A stretch of 64,000 nt of DNA from Saxidomus purpurata. Taxonomy: Eukaryota > Mollusca > Bivalvia > Venerida > Veneridae. Of this stretch, positions 36,601 through 49,440 are shown one piece after another (positions within the stretch are counted from its first letter, which is position 1; each line of letters begins with the position of its first letter). The stretch is from the NCBI GenBank assembly GCA_022818135.1, contig JAFMSR010000001.1:33821463-33885462 (forward strand), read 5' to 3'. Below the pieces are notes generated by a model. The model searched no databases. It was given only the letters and a program-made list of their open reading frames with translations, and was not told where the DNA came from. Position numbers and translations under genes: made by a program.

Positions 36601-38529
36601 TCTGGTACCTACGATAAATCTCTAATATACATACATACCGTAAGCTTAAACCGACAAAATTTTATATTATACTAAACTGGTAGAAGGCTCTTTAACGTCG
36701 TGTGCGTTAAGCAGATGTTGCAAAATTACATGGACAAATAAGAAGGAACATATCAGGAGCCTGAAAATCTTTCCGGGCATTTGTAACCAAAAACGTTTGG
36801 TCTGTAGATTTCCAATTTTAGGTTATTTGTGTACATGTGCACATGAAAAATCTTTTAACTGCTATGAAAAACAGAAAGTTTCATCGATAAGTTACACAAA
36901 GCAGCATAAAGTATATAGATATTAGTTTTTCTTCTATATAAAAACTATTTTATGCAACTATATATTGATTGTTACTGTAGTAACAAATGGTTGTCCTTGT
37001 TTATTTGTTCTAGATTTTATTGCAGAACTTGAAAGATCTAAAGTCACCAATTGAGAGGTAGACAATGAACTGTTGAGGTCATCATTTGTCTTTGTCAAGG
37101 CCGGGCTCGAGTCTCTTTGTTGTGAGTACAGATTTTGTTTGTTTGTTGACTGATTGTACCTTTGCACAATATATTGCCACACTAAAAAGCACTGTAGATA
37201 CAATCTCTTATTCACATTATATTGAAATATAGATTATTTTTGGTGTTTCCCTCGCAGCAATTTGGTGGACTAGAGCCTCTTGTATAGCAATGAATGCTCA
37301 CTGTACATGTATAGGTTTCGCCATCGGATGCTTGTATCACGAGTGCATTAAATCTGCTAATGACTTTTAGCACAATATATATACTTTCTTAATTAATGTT
37401 TAGTCCAGTTGGCTTATAGACATTAAGACAGGGTTTGTTTCTCGTGTTTTTGTGCTTTGTAGTACTTACTCTTGAGGATTGCTCCCATTTTACTGTTGAA
37501 TATTCGTTTACAAAAATAGCTATGCAATAGTTTTAAAAAGTTACAATGCCCAATCTTTCGGTGTTTTAAGCTTACCAGAAGCCAAAACCTACTTTTGTGT
37601 TTAAAAAGTGAGCCATAACCACGGGAAAGCACGGAGACTTAAGGCTTGCTTAGGACCACTAATCCTATAATTATTGTGAGTTTTGTATCATTGTGTGGAA
37701 GCAGCATCACTTCTATCTCGAACCTGCTGTCCGGTATATTCCAGTTTCATTGAGAACACATTGCATTATTTTAACGTTTGAACAGCGCCATTAATTGTTC
37801 AAAACGGTGCTGAATGAAAAGCGCAGACGAGCAAATTGTACGATTTTATCATATACTGCACTTGTGCGAAAGGCAAAATTCCTTGTTACCAGCAGTACAA
37901 GGTTCAACGAATACATTCTGTTATGGTTTAGCTGACTGGAAATGTGACTGTAAATACATATTGTACATGTAATAAAAATCTCGAAAAAATTAGAATAATA
38001 ATTACATTGTATATGATTACAGTACAGAATATGTGTTGGTAAATCTCAATACTATGGTGTGATGGTGATGGTCCATTCGGATGTCCTCTGGCGAAACGGA
38101 TGTGCAAGCTGATCATAGTCTACACTAGTTGTAAAGGCAATCTCTGCTGGTGAGTTAGTTTGAACTTAGTTATTTTACATTCATTGTACATGGTGATGAA
38201 AATCCACACTAGTTGAAATGGCTGACCAACTTGTCGTCTGTAGGGTCGTTAAGACAACGATTGTGTATGTTGCGCATTGGTCACAAGTACAAGATCGCCA
38301 GCAGGGTTATCCGTGGCGATAATTTGTGTTACAGTCATTATTTTGGGCTGGTTGCAGGTTCGATCTTAGCTGAACTTTTCGAAGTAAAAATATCTATCCA
38401 ACTCGCCTTGGTATTAGAGTCACACCTTAGTTAGTTTTTCTGTACTTGTTTTCAAAACCAATATAGATATTGCTTTGAAACTTACTATAATTATTTAACA
38501 TCATTACCTCAATCAACATACAAAAGTAC

Positions 38530-39040
38530 TTAGCTCTGTAAAAGGTTTTTGTCAACTCACCTGGTACAAAGTGCCAGAGTGAGCTGATTGGATCGTTCAT
38601 CGGCCGTCTACGTCGTCCGTTCTCATATTTTTTCTTCAAACGACATCTCCGCTGAAACAACTGAGTCAATGTTAATGAAACTTAGCATGAATGTTTCTTG
38701 CATAAAGCTCTGTCATTCTTATTTAAATAATTCAATTTCATGCAGAACTCTGGTTGCCATGGCAACGGAAAGGAAACACTTTAAAAAGTCCTCTGCTTAA
38801 GAACAGGAAGGCCCAGAGCGTAGCTATTTGGCATGCGGCATAACTTAGCGTACCTGTACCAAGATTGTTCAAATTATAACTCACGGGTCAAAATTGAGAC
38901 TGCCCGAGGGTATCACTTGTTTTTACATAGGCTTATATACGAATAACTGTAAAAGGCTTCTTTTCTGTAACCACAATGCCTAGAGCTTATATATTTAGCA
39001 CGTGGCTGTATAGTGAATATATCTATAAACTGCTTACCTC
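38530..39040 (+). repeat. Dispersed repeat (accctggtacaaagtgccag family)
   Basis: Ordered phrases 'acaaagtgccagagtg', 'gcagaactctggttgcca', 'aggaaggccca', 'accaagattgtt' and 'catgtggc'-like end are shared with 61785-62165, with shorter matches at 48890-49010. All three have the same orientation. No coding capacity. Confidence 0.7.
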
Positions 39041-39093
39041 AACCGGGCCGCAAACCCCTGTTTCTTTGTAGCTTGATGTCTCTAGATTTCTAC

Positions 39094-39453
39094 TCACTCT
39101 TGACGATACGTCTTGGTTACCTTTTGGTTGGTTGTTCTGGATATGACCAAAAGCACTGGTCCCAGACGGGGCTTTCGGATTTCCCTGCACAACTTATAGC
39201 CACAGCTTTCTTTTGATTCTAGAAGAACAAGACCAATCCCCTGAATCATGGCGTCGACATCATGTGTCTGACCAGCGAAGACCTCAGAGTTGGTGATGTT
39301 CCTTCCGGTGTTCTGGTTATCACCAACTAGGACCTCGGTGTATATGATGTCCCTGCCGGTGTCCCCTTGGATTTCATCAACTAGGACCTCTGTGTGTACG
39401 TTGTCCCTGCCGATGTCCTCTTGACAATCACCAGCTGGCTCCCTCGTATCCAT
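39094..39453 (-). pseudogene. Retrotransposon downstream ORF fragment with 18-aa repeats
   Basis: 119-codon frame. Its first 70 residues contain three imperfect copies of an about 18-aa unit (e.g. GDTGRDIIYTEVLVGDN), matching a 51-54 bp minisatellite in the DNA at 39276-39430. It follows the zinc-finger ORF after a stop/frame change. Function unknown; the frame may be partly fortuitous. Confidence 0.4.
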
Positions 39454-39517
39454 GGGTTACGTGCCGGTGTCACCGCCCTTTGTCAGAGGTGCTTGTATGT
39501 AGTTGCTCTGTATTGTC

Positions 39518-39988
39518 TCATGGACTCGAACCACCCCCGCCTTGTTGGTCATCGCTTTTGTCCGGATCTTCCCTATCTGATCCAGCAGGATTTTGCCGGA
39601 ATCGAGCCGTCTGTCTGTCATGAAGGTGGTTCATAATCAAACATTTGACTCTCCGGTGAATGAAAGAAGCTGGCGAGTTAAGTGCGCTGATGGTGAAGCT
39701 CTCCGGGATATACCATCTTGCGTGCTTGAATAAAACTCTCATGGCTGTTTGCGGGACAGGATTAACCCTGGCTTCTGCTTCGATGAACATCGTTCGTTCT
39801 ACCCAGTTCAACAGTCGGACAACATCCGGCCGATCAATAATCCAAAGCGCTAACTGTCGCCTTGCTGGTAAGGTAGCATCCTCTTGTCTCTCCCAGAATA
39901 GCCTTGGAAAGTGGCGCCTTTCTACATGTTGGCGGAGATGTGCACTACTAAAACTACATCCTTCCGCTGGGCACTTCGACTTCTTTTA
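39518..39988 (-). pseudogene. Retrotransposon accessory ORF with C2H2-like zinc finger
   Basis: A frame of about 157 codons following a stop. Starts with KKSK and then a finger with spacing C-x4-C-x9-H-x4-H (CPAEGC ... HVERRH). It continues with about 120 residues of unknown fold (LNWVERTMFIEAEARV) and a Gly/Asp-rich tail. The first Met is 66 codons in (39811), so the finger is upstream of any ATG and was probably read in a longer original frame. No host-gene match recognised. Confidence 0.5.
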
Positions 39989-40011
39989 GGTCTTTGTTTT
40001 GACAGTGACTG

Positions 40012-40365
40012 TTAGATCAGCACTGTCCTCCCCTGTGGAGACTTTTTTGTAAGACCACTCGGACGGTATCTACCATCCTGCCGACCATTCACAGCTGAAC
40101 CAGTACGACTTATGCTCTCCTCTGCTCTTATTGGACCCGAGCTTACATCTCTCCTTCTTTGCTGATTTCTTCTACTTCGTCTTTCCAGAGGATCACAGCT
40201 ATTTTGATGTGATTTCCTACTGGCCCTTTCTCTGGAATCTGGCCTATCCATTCGTCCTCGCCTTGGCCTTCCGTCACGTTCAGCTTTATACTCTTTTCTC
40301 CCCGGTATGGACCCTCGGCTCTCGCGCCGTGTTCTTGTAATTTGCCTTTTCACCATTTCTGTCAC
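40012..40365 (-). pseudogene. Retrotransposon accessory ORF, Arg-rich
   Basis: 117 codons, strongly basic, with many Arg/Ser/Gly and RRR clusters (RRSRRNQQRRRD). It may be nucleic-acid binding. It ends about 25 nt before the zinc-finger frame in a different phase, so the two could have been one protein before a frameshift. Unknown function. Confidence 0.45.
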
Positions 40366-40478
40366 GGCGTCGATTCCGTGACCGATCTAATGGCAACCTT
40401 GACCTCTCTCTGCCTGGTATATTGGCAGCACTTTATTCACCCATTCTTGCTCCTGACTCAGCCCAGTATAGTGGCCTC

Positions 40479-40697
40479 CTAGATCCAAGAATTATCATAT
40501 AAATGCATTGCTAGCCGGTATTGGTCATGTACGAGCTCTCGCAACAATCTGTCCGGGACACATTCCCAGCTCAGTTTATAAAATAATTTCTTGAGCTCAA
40601 ACAGATTTCCCTGTGCCGTGCGAACCCGCACCTGATGGATTATGTCGGGAACATCTGCTCCAAAACGTTTCGCTTTCCACCCTCTTCTGTTACTCAT
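40479..40697 (-). pseudogene. Retrotransposon accessory ORF, 72 aa
   Basis: Complete small frame with Met start, beginning MSNRRGWKAKRFG and ending HLYDNSWI. No domain recognised. It follows the integrase terminus by about 140 nt on the same strand. Confidence 0.45.
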
Positions 40698-40835
40698 TTC
40701 TGAAAAAGAAATATATATATTAACCCCTAATACCTTACCTACCGGGTCTTTGAACTACAGCTGGAACACTTGTACTTCATGATTTCCACAGAGTTCTGTT
40801 GAGTAATATTCACACATGATCCGTGGAACCATTCT

Positions 40836-41150
40836 TCAAAGAAATCGCAATGGATCATGAATTCCCCACGGTCCTTCCTTTTGCACAGACAATATAGTAA
40901 TCGTCTGCGCCTTGATGACCCACTGGTACAAGTTGTGCTCTTTTATCCGGGTCTCCTTGTAGCTCTTTACCCAGCGCGGCAACTGTCTAACATAAGGTCC
41001 TTTGTATGTTGGGCTTAACTTCTTGCATTTACCCTTGATTATGGCCGTATCTAACATGTAAACAGCATCTCCTGCTTGATATTCTCTTTGGAAGACTTTC
41101 AGGTCATTGTCCTTTTTTTGCTTCTGCAGATATTTTTTCTTGTAAACACG
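40836..41150 (-). pseudogene. Ty3/gypsy integrase C-terminal fragment
   Basis: The frame reads FQREYQAGDAVYMLDTAI then KGKCKKLSPTYKGPYV. This is the conserved 'GDxVxxxD...KL.P.YKGPYxV' module (GPY/F) at the C-terminus of gypsy integrases. The upstream catalytic core is missing. Confidence 0.75.
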
Positions 41151-41457
41151 TGTTCTTTTTTAAAACCATCAACGAGCTCTAGGAGGCTGGCACAAGGTGT
41201 CAACTTCATCTGTCTCAAATTCAGCTTTTATTGTAGCCGGTTTTTCAAGATGTTTATGATAAACACTGGAAATGCCTTCTATGGAAAAACCATCACTCTC
41301 ATACTGATCTTCCATTTCAGCTGACAATACGGTGTCATCCATGGTTGCTGCCCTAGCCACTTGCACCGCTCCTGTCGCAACAAAATCTTCTTTCAAGCCC
41401 TTCACTGCAGCATGGGTCGGGTTAAGACTTTTTTCCTATTGCTAATAACAGCTCATT

Positions 41458-41970
41458 TCAGTGCATGCCTTTATCTTTTTCTGATTGCCGGTTACCAGCA
41501 TATGCACGGCTGACCTTGTACCTTGGTTGAGTTGGCCTCTCATCAAGGTCGCTCTCAGATTCGCTTGAATGGCACTGTCTGACTTCTTTTTCACGCCTTG
41601 GTTTACTTGTGTTCATGGATTGACTTGTATGTTCAAACCAACGAACCATGTCCAAAGCCTTTCCAAAGTCCTGTGGTCTTTTGTTAAGTGCATACAAACC
41701 AGCTTCCCTATTATAGAAGCTTTTACATAATTTCACGACGGTTTGTTTTCCTACAAACTTATCAATATTCTGTACTCTCGTTCAAGTTTCATCACGAGAA
41801 AAGGCGTCAGTTGCAAGGGCGACAACTTTATCCGCCCACTCTACAAGTTACTCGTATGGACCCTGTTTTGAATTAGAAAATCTCATCTGTGCTGTTTCAA
41901 GTAGATCCCTCAAGCCAAACCTCTTTTTCATTTTTTTCTATAATGTTATAGAAGGATGTTGTCGGTCCCT
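41458..41970 (-). pseudogene. Gypsy-type Gag fragment with premature stops
   Basis: On the minus strand it reads MKKRFGLRDLLETAQMRF, then a stop, LVEWADKVVALATDAFSRDE, then a stop, then NREAGLYALNKRPQDFGKAL and MVRWFEHTS. The pattern is that of the gypsy Gag capsid region. Two in-frame stops show it is inactive. The last 92 codons (41736-41458) are open. Confidence 0.7.
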
Positions 41971-42034
41971 TTCAACTATAGATGCATAGTAATCGCTGGC
42001 TTTGCACCAGCGTAACTCTTGCTTGCATTTCTTT

Positions 42035-45000
42035 GCAGTCCAACAAGTTTTGACAATAAACCTTTCAAACAAGTATCGTTTCATTTTATTTTTGTTCAGG
42101 TCGGTGACTTTTGACAAAATCTTTTCATTAGGTTAATATTAAAGACACGTGATTTTGACAAAAACTTATCGTACGGAATATATTTCATGAAAAGCACTGT
42201 TTAGGCCAATTATTTTTAAACGAAAACGTACTACGTAACCAGTAATAGCTTTTGTGCACATGAGCCTTAATTGGCATTTCGTTACTTATCATTTAAAGGA
42301 ATCATTTTCATTTTTGAATAGAACATCATTCTGTTTTTAAAGATATCATTGATGAATTTTTGAACAAGTGTGATAAAATCTGAAACTAGCAGACTTTCAG
42401 GGTTAGGCAAAACAGTGTCTTAGAGAAAGGTAGCTGGTGGTTAGTATCATATAAACTGTGTGCACAAAGATGATTTCATGGTTTTTAGGTCAGTCATTGT
42501 TCAAAGTATTTGGTCTTTTGACCTTTTTTCGAGTGTAGAGATACTTGTAGGTCTGTAATCTCAACATTTACTTTTGCTGTTTTTTATCTGTCTTCCTGTG
42601 ATTACTCCCTCTGAATGTGCTTTATGGTAAGTCTGTCTTCAAGTTGGCAATGCCGAACAGGCTTCCTAGGTCAGGCACACATTTAGTATCTTAGAAGCTG
42701 GTCTTTTCCTGAGAGACCAGTTATACCCAGCAGGCTTTGCAGTAAAGTCCCAAGTCCAGTATGCAGTGATTTAAAAAGAGAAAGTAAGTGGTTGAGATTA
42801 TTTATTATAGCAATATGACGATATAGAAGCTTCAGAAACACAGATATCAATGCCATTTGAAAACTCTGTAAGGACAGTTTAGGCCAATATTATTTTATAT
42901 AGCTTCTCAAGAGGCCATGGGATCATTTAAAGGACTGTTTTGGCCAATCATTTTTGACAAAAATTTCTGTGAAGACAAAACCTTCTGTGAAGATAAAAGA
43001 TGGTGAAGGTCTATTGTGATCATTTAAATTTTATCAACTTTTTGTTATGTTGTGAGTATGTTTCAGTTTAAGGACTGACCTAAAAATTGTGCAGGCCAAC
43101 AAATTTTGACAATAAACTTCTCAAATAAGTATCGGTTCATTTTATGTTTTGTTCTGTTCGATGACTTTTGACAAACTCTTTTCATAAGGTTAATATTAAA
43201 GACACGTGATTTTGACAAAAACATCTTGCATGTAAGATATTTCATGTAAAGCACTGTTTAAGCCAATTATTTTTAAACGAAAACATACTACGTAACCAGT
43301 AATAGCTTTTGTGCACATGAGCCTTAATTGGCATTTCGTTACTTATTATTAAAATTGAATCATTTTCATCTTTGAGTAGCAACATCATCTTGTTTTTAAA
43401 GATATCATTGATGAATTTTTGGACAAGTGTGATAAAATCTGAAACTAGCAGACTTTCAGGGTTAGGCAAAACAGTGTCTTAGAGAAAGGTAGCTAGTGGT
43501 TAGTATCATATAAACTGTGTGCACAAAGATGATTTCATGGTTTTTAGGTCAGTCATTGTTCAAAGTATTTGGTCTTTTGACCTTTTTTCGAGTGTAGAGA
43601 TACTTGTAGGTCTATAATCTCAACTCTAACTTTTGCTGTTTTTTTTATCTGTCTTCCTGTGATTACTCCCTCTGACTGTGCTTTATGGTAAGTCTGTCTT
43701 CAAATTGGCAATGCCGAACAGGCTTCCTAGGTCAGGCACAAAATTAGTATCTTAGAAGCTGGTCTTTTCCTGAGAGACCAGTTATACCCAGCAGGCTTTA
43801 CAGTAAAGTCCCAGTCCAGTATCCAGTGATTTAAAAAGAGAAAGTAAGTGGTTGAGATTATTTATCATAGCAACATGAAGATAAAGAAGCTTCAGAAACA
43901 AAAATATATTAATGCCATTTGAAAACTCTGTAAGGACAGCTTAGGCCAATCTTATTTGACATAGCTTCTCAAGAGGCCATGGGATCATTTAGAGGACTGT
44001 TTTGGCCAATCATTTTTGACAAAAATTTCTGTGAAGACAAAACCTTCTGTGAAGATAAAAGATGGTGAAGGTCTATTGTGATCATTTAAATTTTATCAAC
44101 TTTTTGTTATGTTGTGAGTATGTTTCAGTTTAAGGACTGACCTAAAAATTGTGCAGGCCAACAAGTTTTGACAATAAATTTCTCAAATAAGTATCGGTTC
44201 ATTTTATGTTTTGTTCTGTTCGATGACTTTTGACAAACTCTTTTCATAAGGTTAATATTAAAGGCACGTGATTTTGAAAAAATCATCTTGCATGTAAGAT
44301 ATTTCATGTAAAGCACTGTTTTAGCCAATTACTTTTAAACGAAAACATACTACGTAACCAGTAATAGCTTTTGTGTACATGAGCCTTAATTGGCATTTCG
44401 TTACTTATTATTTAATTGGAATCATTTACATTTTTGAGTAGCAACACCATTTTGTTTTTAAAGATATCATTGTTGAATTTTTGACCAAGTGTGATAAAAT
44501 CTGAAACTAGCAGACTTTCAGGGTTAGGCAAAACAGTGTCTTAGAGAAAGGTAGCTAGTGGTTAGTATCATATAAACTGTGTGCACAAAGATGATTTCAT
44601 GGTTTTTAGGTCAGTCATTGTTCAAAGTATTTGGTCTTTTGACCTTTTTTTCGAGTGTAGAGGTACTTGTAGGTCTGTAATCTCAACTCTTACTTTTGCT
44701 GTTTTTTATCTGTCTTCCTGTGATTACTCCCTCTGAATGTGCTTTATGGTAAGTCTGTCTTCAAATTGGCAATGCCGAACAGGCTTCCTAGGTCAGGCAC
44801 AAATTTAGTATCTTAGAAGCTGGTCTTATACTGAGATACCAGTTATACCCAGCAGGCTTTACAGTAAAGTCCCAGTCCAGTATCCAGTGATTTAAAAAGA
44901 GAAAGTAAGTGGTTGAGATTATTTATTATAGCAATATGACGATATAGAAGCTTAAAAAAAAACCAATATATTATTGCCATTTGAAAACTCTGTAAGGACA

Positions 45001-48000
45001 GCTTAGGCCAATCTTATTTGACATAGCTTCTGAAGAGGCCATGGGATCATTTAGAGGACTGTTTTGGCCAATCATTTTTGACAAAAATTTCTGTGAAGAC
45101 AAAACCTTCTGTGAAGATAAAAGATGGTGAAGGTCTATTGTGATCATTTAAATTTTATCAACTTTTTGTTATGTTGTGAGTATGTTTCAGTTTAAGGACT
45201 GACCTAAAAATTGTGCAGGCCAACAAGTTTTGCCAATGAGCTTCTCAAATAAGTATCGGTTCATTTTATTTTTGTTCTGGTCGATGACTTTTGACAAACT
45301 CTTTTCATAAGGTAAATATTAAAGGCACATGATTTTGACAAACTCATCTGGCATGGAAGATATTTCATGAAAAACAATGTTTAAGCCAATTATTTTTAAA
45401 CGAAAACATACTACGTAACTTGTAATAGCTTTTGTGCACATGAGCCTTAATTGGCATTTCGTTACTTATCATTTAATTGGAATCATTTACATTTTTGAGT
45501 AGCAACACCATTTTGTTTTTAAAGGTAGCATTGATGAATTTTTGAACAAGTGTGATAAAATCTGAAACTAGCAGACTTTCAGGGTTAGGCAAAACAGTGT
45601 CTTAGAGAAAGGTAGCTAGTGGTTAGTATCATATAAACTGTGTGCACAAAGATGATTTCATGGTTTTTAGGTCAGTCATTGTTCAAAGTATTTGGTCTTT
45701 TGACCTTTTTTTCGAGTGTAGAGATACTTGTAGGTCTGTAATCTCAACTCTTACTTTTGCTGTTTTTTATCTGTCTTCCTGTGATTACTCCCTCTGAATG
45801 TGCTTTATGGTAAGTCTGTCTTCAAATTGGCAATGCCGAACAGGCTTCCTAGGTCAGGCACAAATTTAGTATCTTAGAAGCTGGTCTTATACTGAGATAC
45901 CAGTTATACCCAGCAGGCTTTACAGTAAAGTCCCAGTCCAGTATCCAGTGATTTAAAAAGAGAAAGTAAGTGGTTGAGATTATTTATTATAGCAACATGA
46001 CGATATAGAAGCTTCAAAACAAAAATATTTTAATGCCATTTGAAAACTCTGTAAGGACAGCTTAGGCCAATATTATTTGACATAGCTTCCCAAGAGGCCA
46101 TGGGATCATTTAGAGGACTGTTTTGGCCAATCATTTTTGACAAAAAATTTTTATGAAGACAAAACCTTCTGTGAAGATAAAAGATGGTGAAGATCTATTG
46201 TGATCATTTAAATTTTATCAACTTTTTGTTATGTTGTGAGTATGTTTCAGTTTAAGGACTGACCTAAAAATTGTGCAGGCCAACAAGTTTTGCGAATGAG
46301 CTTCTCAAATATGTATCGGTTCATTTTATGTTTTGTTCTGTTCGATGACTTTTGACAAACTCTTTTCATAAGGTTAATATCAAAGGCACGTGATTTTGAC
46401 AAAAACATCTTGCATGTAAGATATTTTATGTAAAGCACTGTTTTAGCCAATTATTTTTAAACGAAAACATAGTACGTAACCAGTAATAGCTTCTGTGCAC
46501 ATGAGCCTTAATTGGCATTTCATTACTTATTATTAAAAATGAATCATTTTGCATCTTTGAGTAGCAACATCATTTTGGTTTTAAATATATCATTGATGCA
46601 TTTTTGAACAAGTGTGATAAAATCTGAAACTAGCAGACTTTCAAGGTTAGGCAAAACAGTGTCTTAGAGAAAGGTAGCTAGTGGTTAGTATCATATAAAC
46701 TGTGTGCACAAAGATGATTTCATGGTTTTTAGGTCAGTCATTGTTCAAAGTATTTGGTCTTTTGACCTTTTTTTCGAGTGTAGAGATACTTGTAGGTCTG
46801 TAATCTCAACTCTTACTTTTGCTGTTTTTTTATCTGTCTTCCTGTGATTACTCCCTCTGAATGTGCTTTATGGTAAGTCTGTCTTCAAATTGGCAATGCC
46901 GAACAGGCTTCCTAGGTCAGGCACAAATTTAGTATCTTAGAAGCTGGTCTTATACTGAGATACCAGTTATACCCAGCAGGCTTTACAGTAAAGTGTCAGT
47001 CCAGTATCCAGTGATTTAAAAAGAGAAAGTAAGTGGTTGAGATTATTTATTATAGCAATATGACGATATAGAAGCTTCAGAAACAAAAATATATTATTGC
47101 CATTTGAAAACTCTGTAAGGACAGCTTAGGCCAATCTTATTTGACATAGCTTGTCAAGAGGCCATGGGATCATTTAGAGGACTGTAAAAATTTCTGTGAA
47201 GACAAAACCTTCTGTGAAGATAAAAGATGGTGAAGGTCTATTGTGATCATTTAAATTTTATCAACTTTTTGTTATGTTGTGAGTATGTTTCAGTTTAAGG
47301 ACTGACCTAAAAATTGTGCAGGCCAACAAGTTTTGACAATAAACTTCTCAAATAAGTATCGGTTCATTTTATTTTTGTTCTGTTCGATGACTTTTGACAA
47401 ACTCTTTTCATAAGGTTAATATTAAAGGCACGTGATTTTGAAAAAAATCATCTGGCATGGAAGATATTTCATGTAAAGCAATGTTTAAGCTAATTATTTT
47501 TAAACGAAAACATACTACGTAACTTGTAATAGCTTTTGTGCACATGAGCCTTAATTGGCATTTCGTTACTTATTATTTAATTGGAATCATTTACATTTTT
47601 GAGTAGCAACACCATTTTGTTTTTAAAGGTAGCATTGATGAATTTTTGAACAAGTGTGATAAAATCTGAAACTAGCAGACTTTCAGGGTTAGGCAAAACA
47701 GTGTCTTAGAGAAAGGTAGCTAGTGGTTAGTATCATATAAACTGTGTGCACAAAGATGATTTCATGGTTTTTAGGTCAGTCATTGTACAAAGTATTTGGT
47801 CTTTTGACCTTTTTTTCGAGTGTAAAGGTACTTGTAGGTCTGTAATCTCAACTCTTACTTTTGCTGTTTTTTATCTGTCTTCCTGTGATTACTCCCTCTG
47901 AATGTGCTTTATGGTAAGTCTGTCTTCAAATTGGCAATGCCGAACAGGCTTCCTAGGTCAGGCACAAATTTAGTATCTTAGAAGCTGGTCTTATACTGAG

Positions 48001-48665
48001 ATACCAGTTATACCCAGCAGGCTTTACAGTAAAGTCCCAGTCCAGTATCCAGTGATTTAAAAAGAGAAAGTAAGTGGTTGAGATTATTTATTATAGCAAT
48101 ATGACGATATAGAAGCTTCAGAAACAAAAATATATTAATGCCATTTGAAAACTCTGTAAGGACAGCTTAGGCCAATCTTATTTGACATAGCTTCTCAAGA
48201 GGCCATGGGATCATTTAGAGGACTGTTTTGTCCAATCATGTTTGACAAAAATTTCTGTGAAGACAAAACCTTCTGTGAAGATAAAAGATGGTGAAGGTCT
48301 ATTGTGATCATTTAAATTTTATCAACTTTTTGTTATGTTGTGAGTATGTTTCAGTTTAAGGACTGACCTAAAAATTGTGCAGGCCAACAAGTTTTGACAA
48401 TAAACTTCTCAAATAAGTATCGGTTCATTTTATTTTTGTTCTGTTCGATGACTTTTGACAAACTCTAATCATAAGGTTAATATCAAAGACACGTGATTTT
48501 GAGAAAATCATCTGGCATGGAAGATATTTCATGAAAAACAATGTTTAAGCCAATTATTTTTAAACGAAAACATACTACGTAACTTGTAATAGCTTTTGTG
48601 CACATGAGCCTTAATTGGCATTTCATTACTTATTAATGAAAAGGAATCATTTTCATCTTAAAGAA
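42035..48665. repeat. 1.06-kb satellite array, ~6.3 copies
   Basis: The phrase 'gtgcaggccaacaa' recurs at about 43091, 44153, 45213, 46273, 47318 and 48379, giving periods of 1062, 1060, 1060, 1045 and 1061 bp. The short interval has lost about 20 bp (after 47180). Copies are highly similar. The first copy is partial and starts beside the Gag fragment at about 42037. The unit contains several degenerate copies of a 30-35 bp phrase like 'ggactgttttggccaatcat' + 'ttttgacaaa'. Short minus-strand frames recur in several copies but show no domain. Confidence 0.95.
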
Positions 48666-49030
48666 GCTAACATCAGTTTGTTTTTAAAGAAGACAACACT
48701 ATGGCCTAGTGCAAGTAGAGACCATAACAGACAATAACAGACAAAAACTTGGCACAATGCAGAACAGCCATGAAAAGTCACTTGCTCCTAATGTTTAGTA
48801 ACTTACGGCTTTTGTTGGAAATAAATTATGGTTACTGTAGTAGATGCCTTTTTAGCAATGAAACCCGGGTCTTATATAGTGAAAACCTAAAAAATCATCT
48901 TGTCGAACTACTAAGCCCAGAGCTTAGATATTTAGAATATAACATTTGGTAGCGTACATTTACTAAGATTGAAAAATCAGGACCTCAAGGTCAAAATTGA
49001 CCCTTTCTGCTCTTGGTGACTTTGAATTAC
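48666..49030. repeat. Satellite junction and dispersed-repeat fragment
   Basis: After the satellite ends there is unique sequence, then a fragment (about 48890-49010) matching the family at 38530 and 61785: 'agcccagagcttagatattt' and 'ggtcaaaattgaccc'. Confidence 0.5.
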
Positions 49031-49440
49031 AACTAATAGTAACTAGGTGAGCGATATAGGGCCATCTTGGCCCGCTTTGTTTCAAAATCATTATAGGTAT
49101 TCCTTTAAAACTTACAATACTTATAAACCACCATAACCTCCATCAACAGGCGAGAGCAAAGAACTGATTTTTTTCAGAATTATCGCCCCTTTTCGATTTA
49201 GAAAATACATTGCTTCTGGGTAAGTTTATTGAATTATCCCTTTGAAATATTACTGTGAAAGTTGGAATACTGGTTTGCATCATGACTCCTAAATGACGTT
49301 TTTTAGAATTATGGCCCTTTTCGACTTAGAATCTCGGTATAGTTTTTCGCACTGGCCCATTTACTGACTTAACCATTCCAGGTATTACTTTGAAAGTTAG
49401 AATACTTGTTTGCCATGATGACCCCACATGTTTTCAATTT
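49030..49440 (+). repeat. Degenerate ~170-bp tandem repeat (cgacttagaa family)
   Basis: Two to three imperfect copies of the unit seen at 62815-63965: 'tttcaaaatcattataggtat', 'gaattatggcccttttcgac' and 'actttgaaagttagaatact'. Non-coding. Confidence 0.65.

Larger units (their letters stand above)
39090..41990 (-). mobile_element. Degraded Ty3/gypsy-type LTR retrotransposon, internally deleted
   Basis: Minus-strand fragments in order: a Gag fragment (about 41970-41458), a short segment of unknown identity (41405-41169), the integrase C-terminus (about 41150-40836), then three or four downstream ORFs (40697-40479, 40365-40012, about 39988-39518, 39453-39094). Protease, reverse transcriptase, RNase H and the integrase core are absent. 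I could not identify LTRs. The left end abuts the 1.06-kb satellite at about 42030. Confidence 0.75.

Noticed and set aside
43063..46450. Recurrent 63-67 codon minus-strand frame within the satellite units
   Set aside because: Present only because units are nearly identical; the full frame is not kept in all copies and no domain is recognisable.
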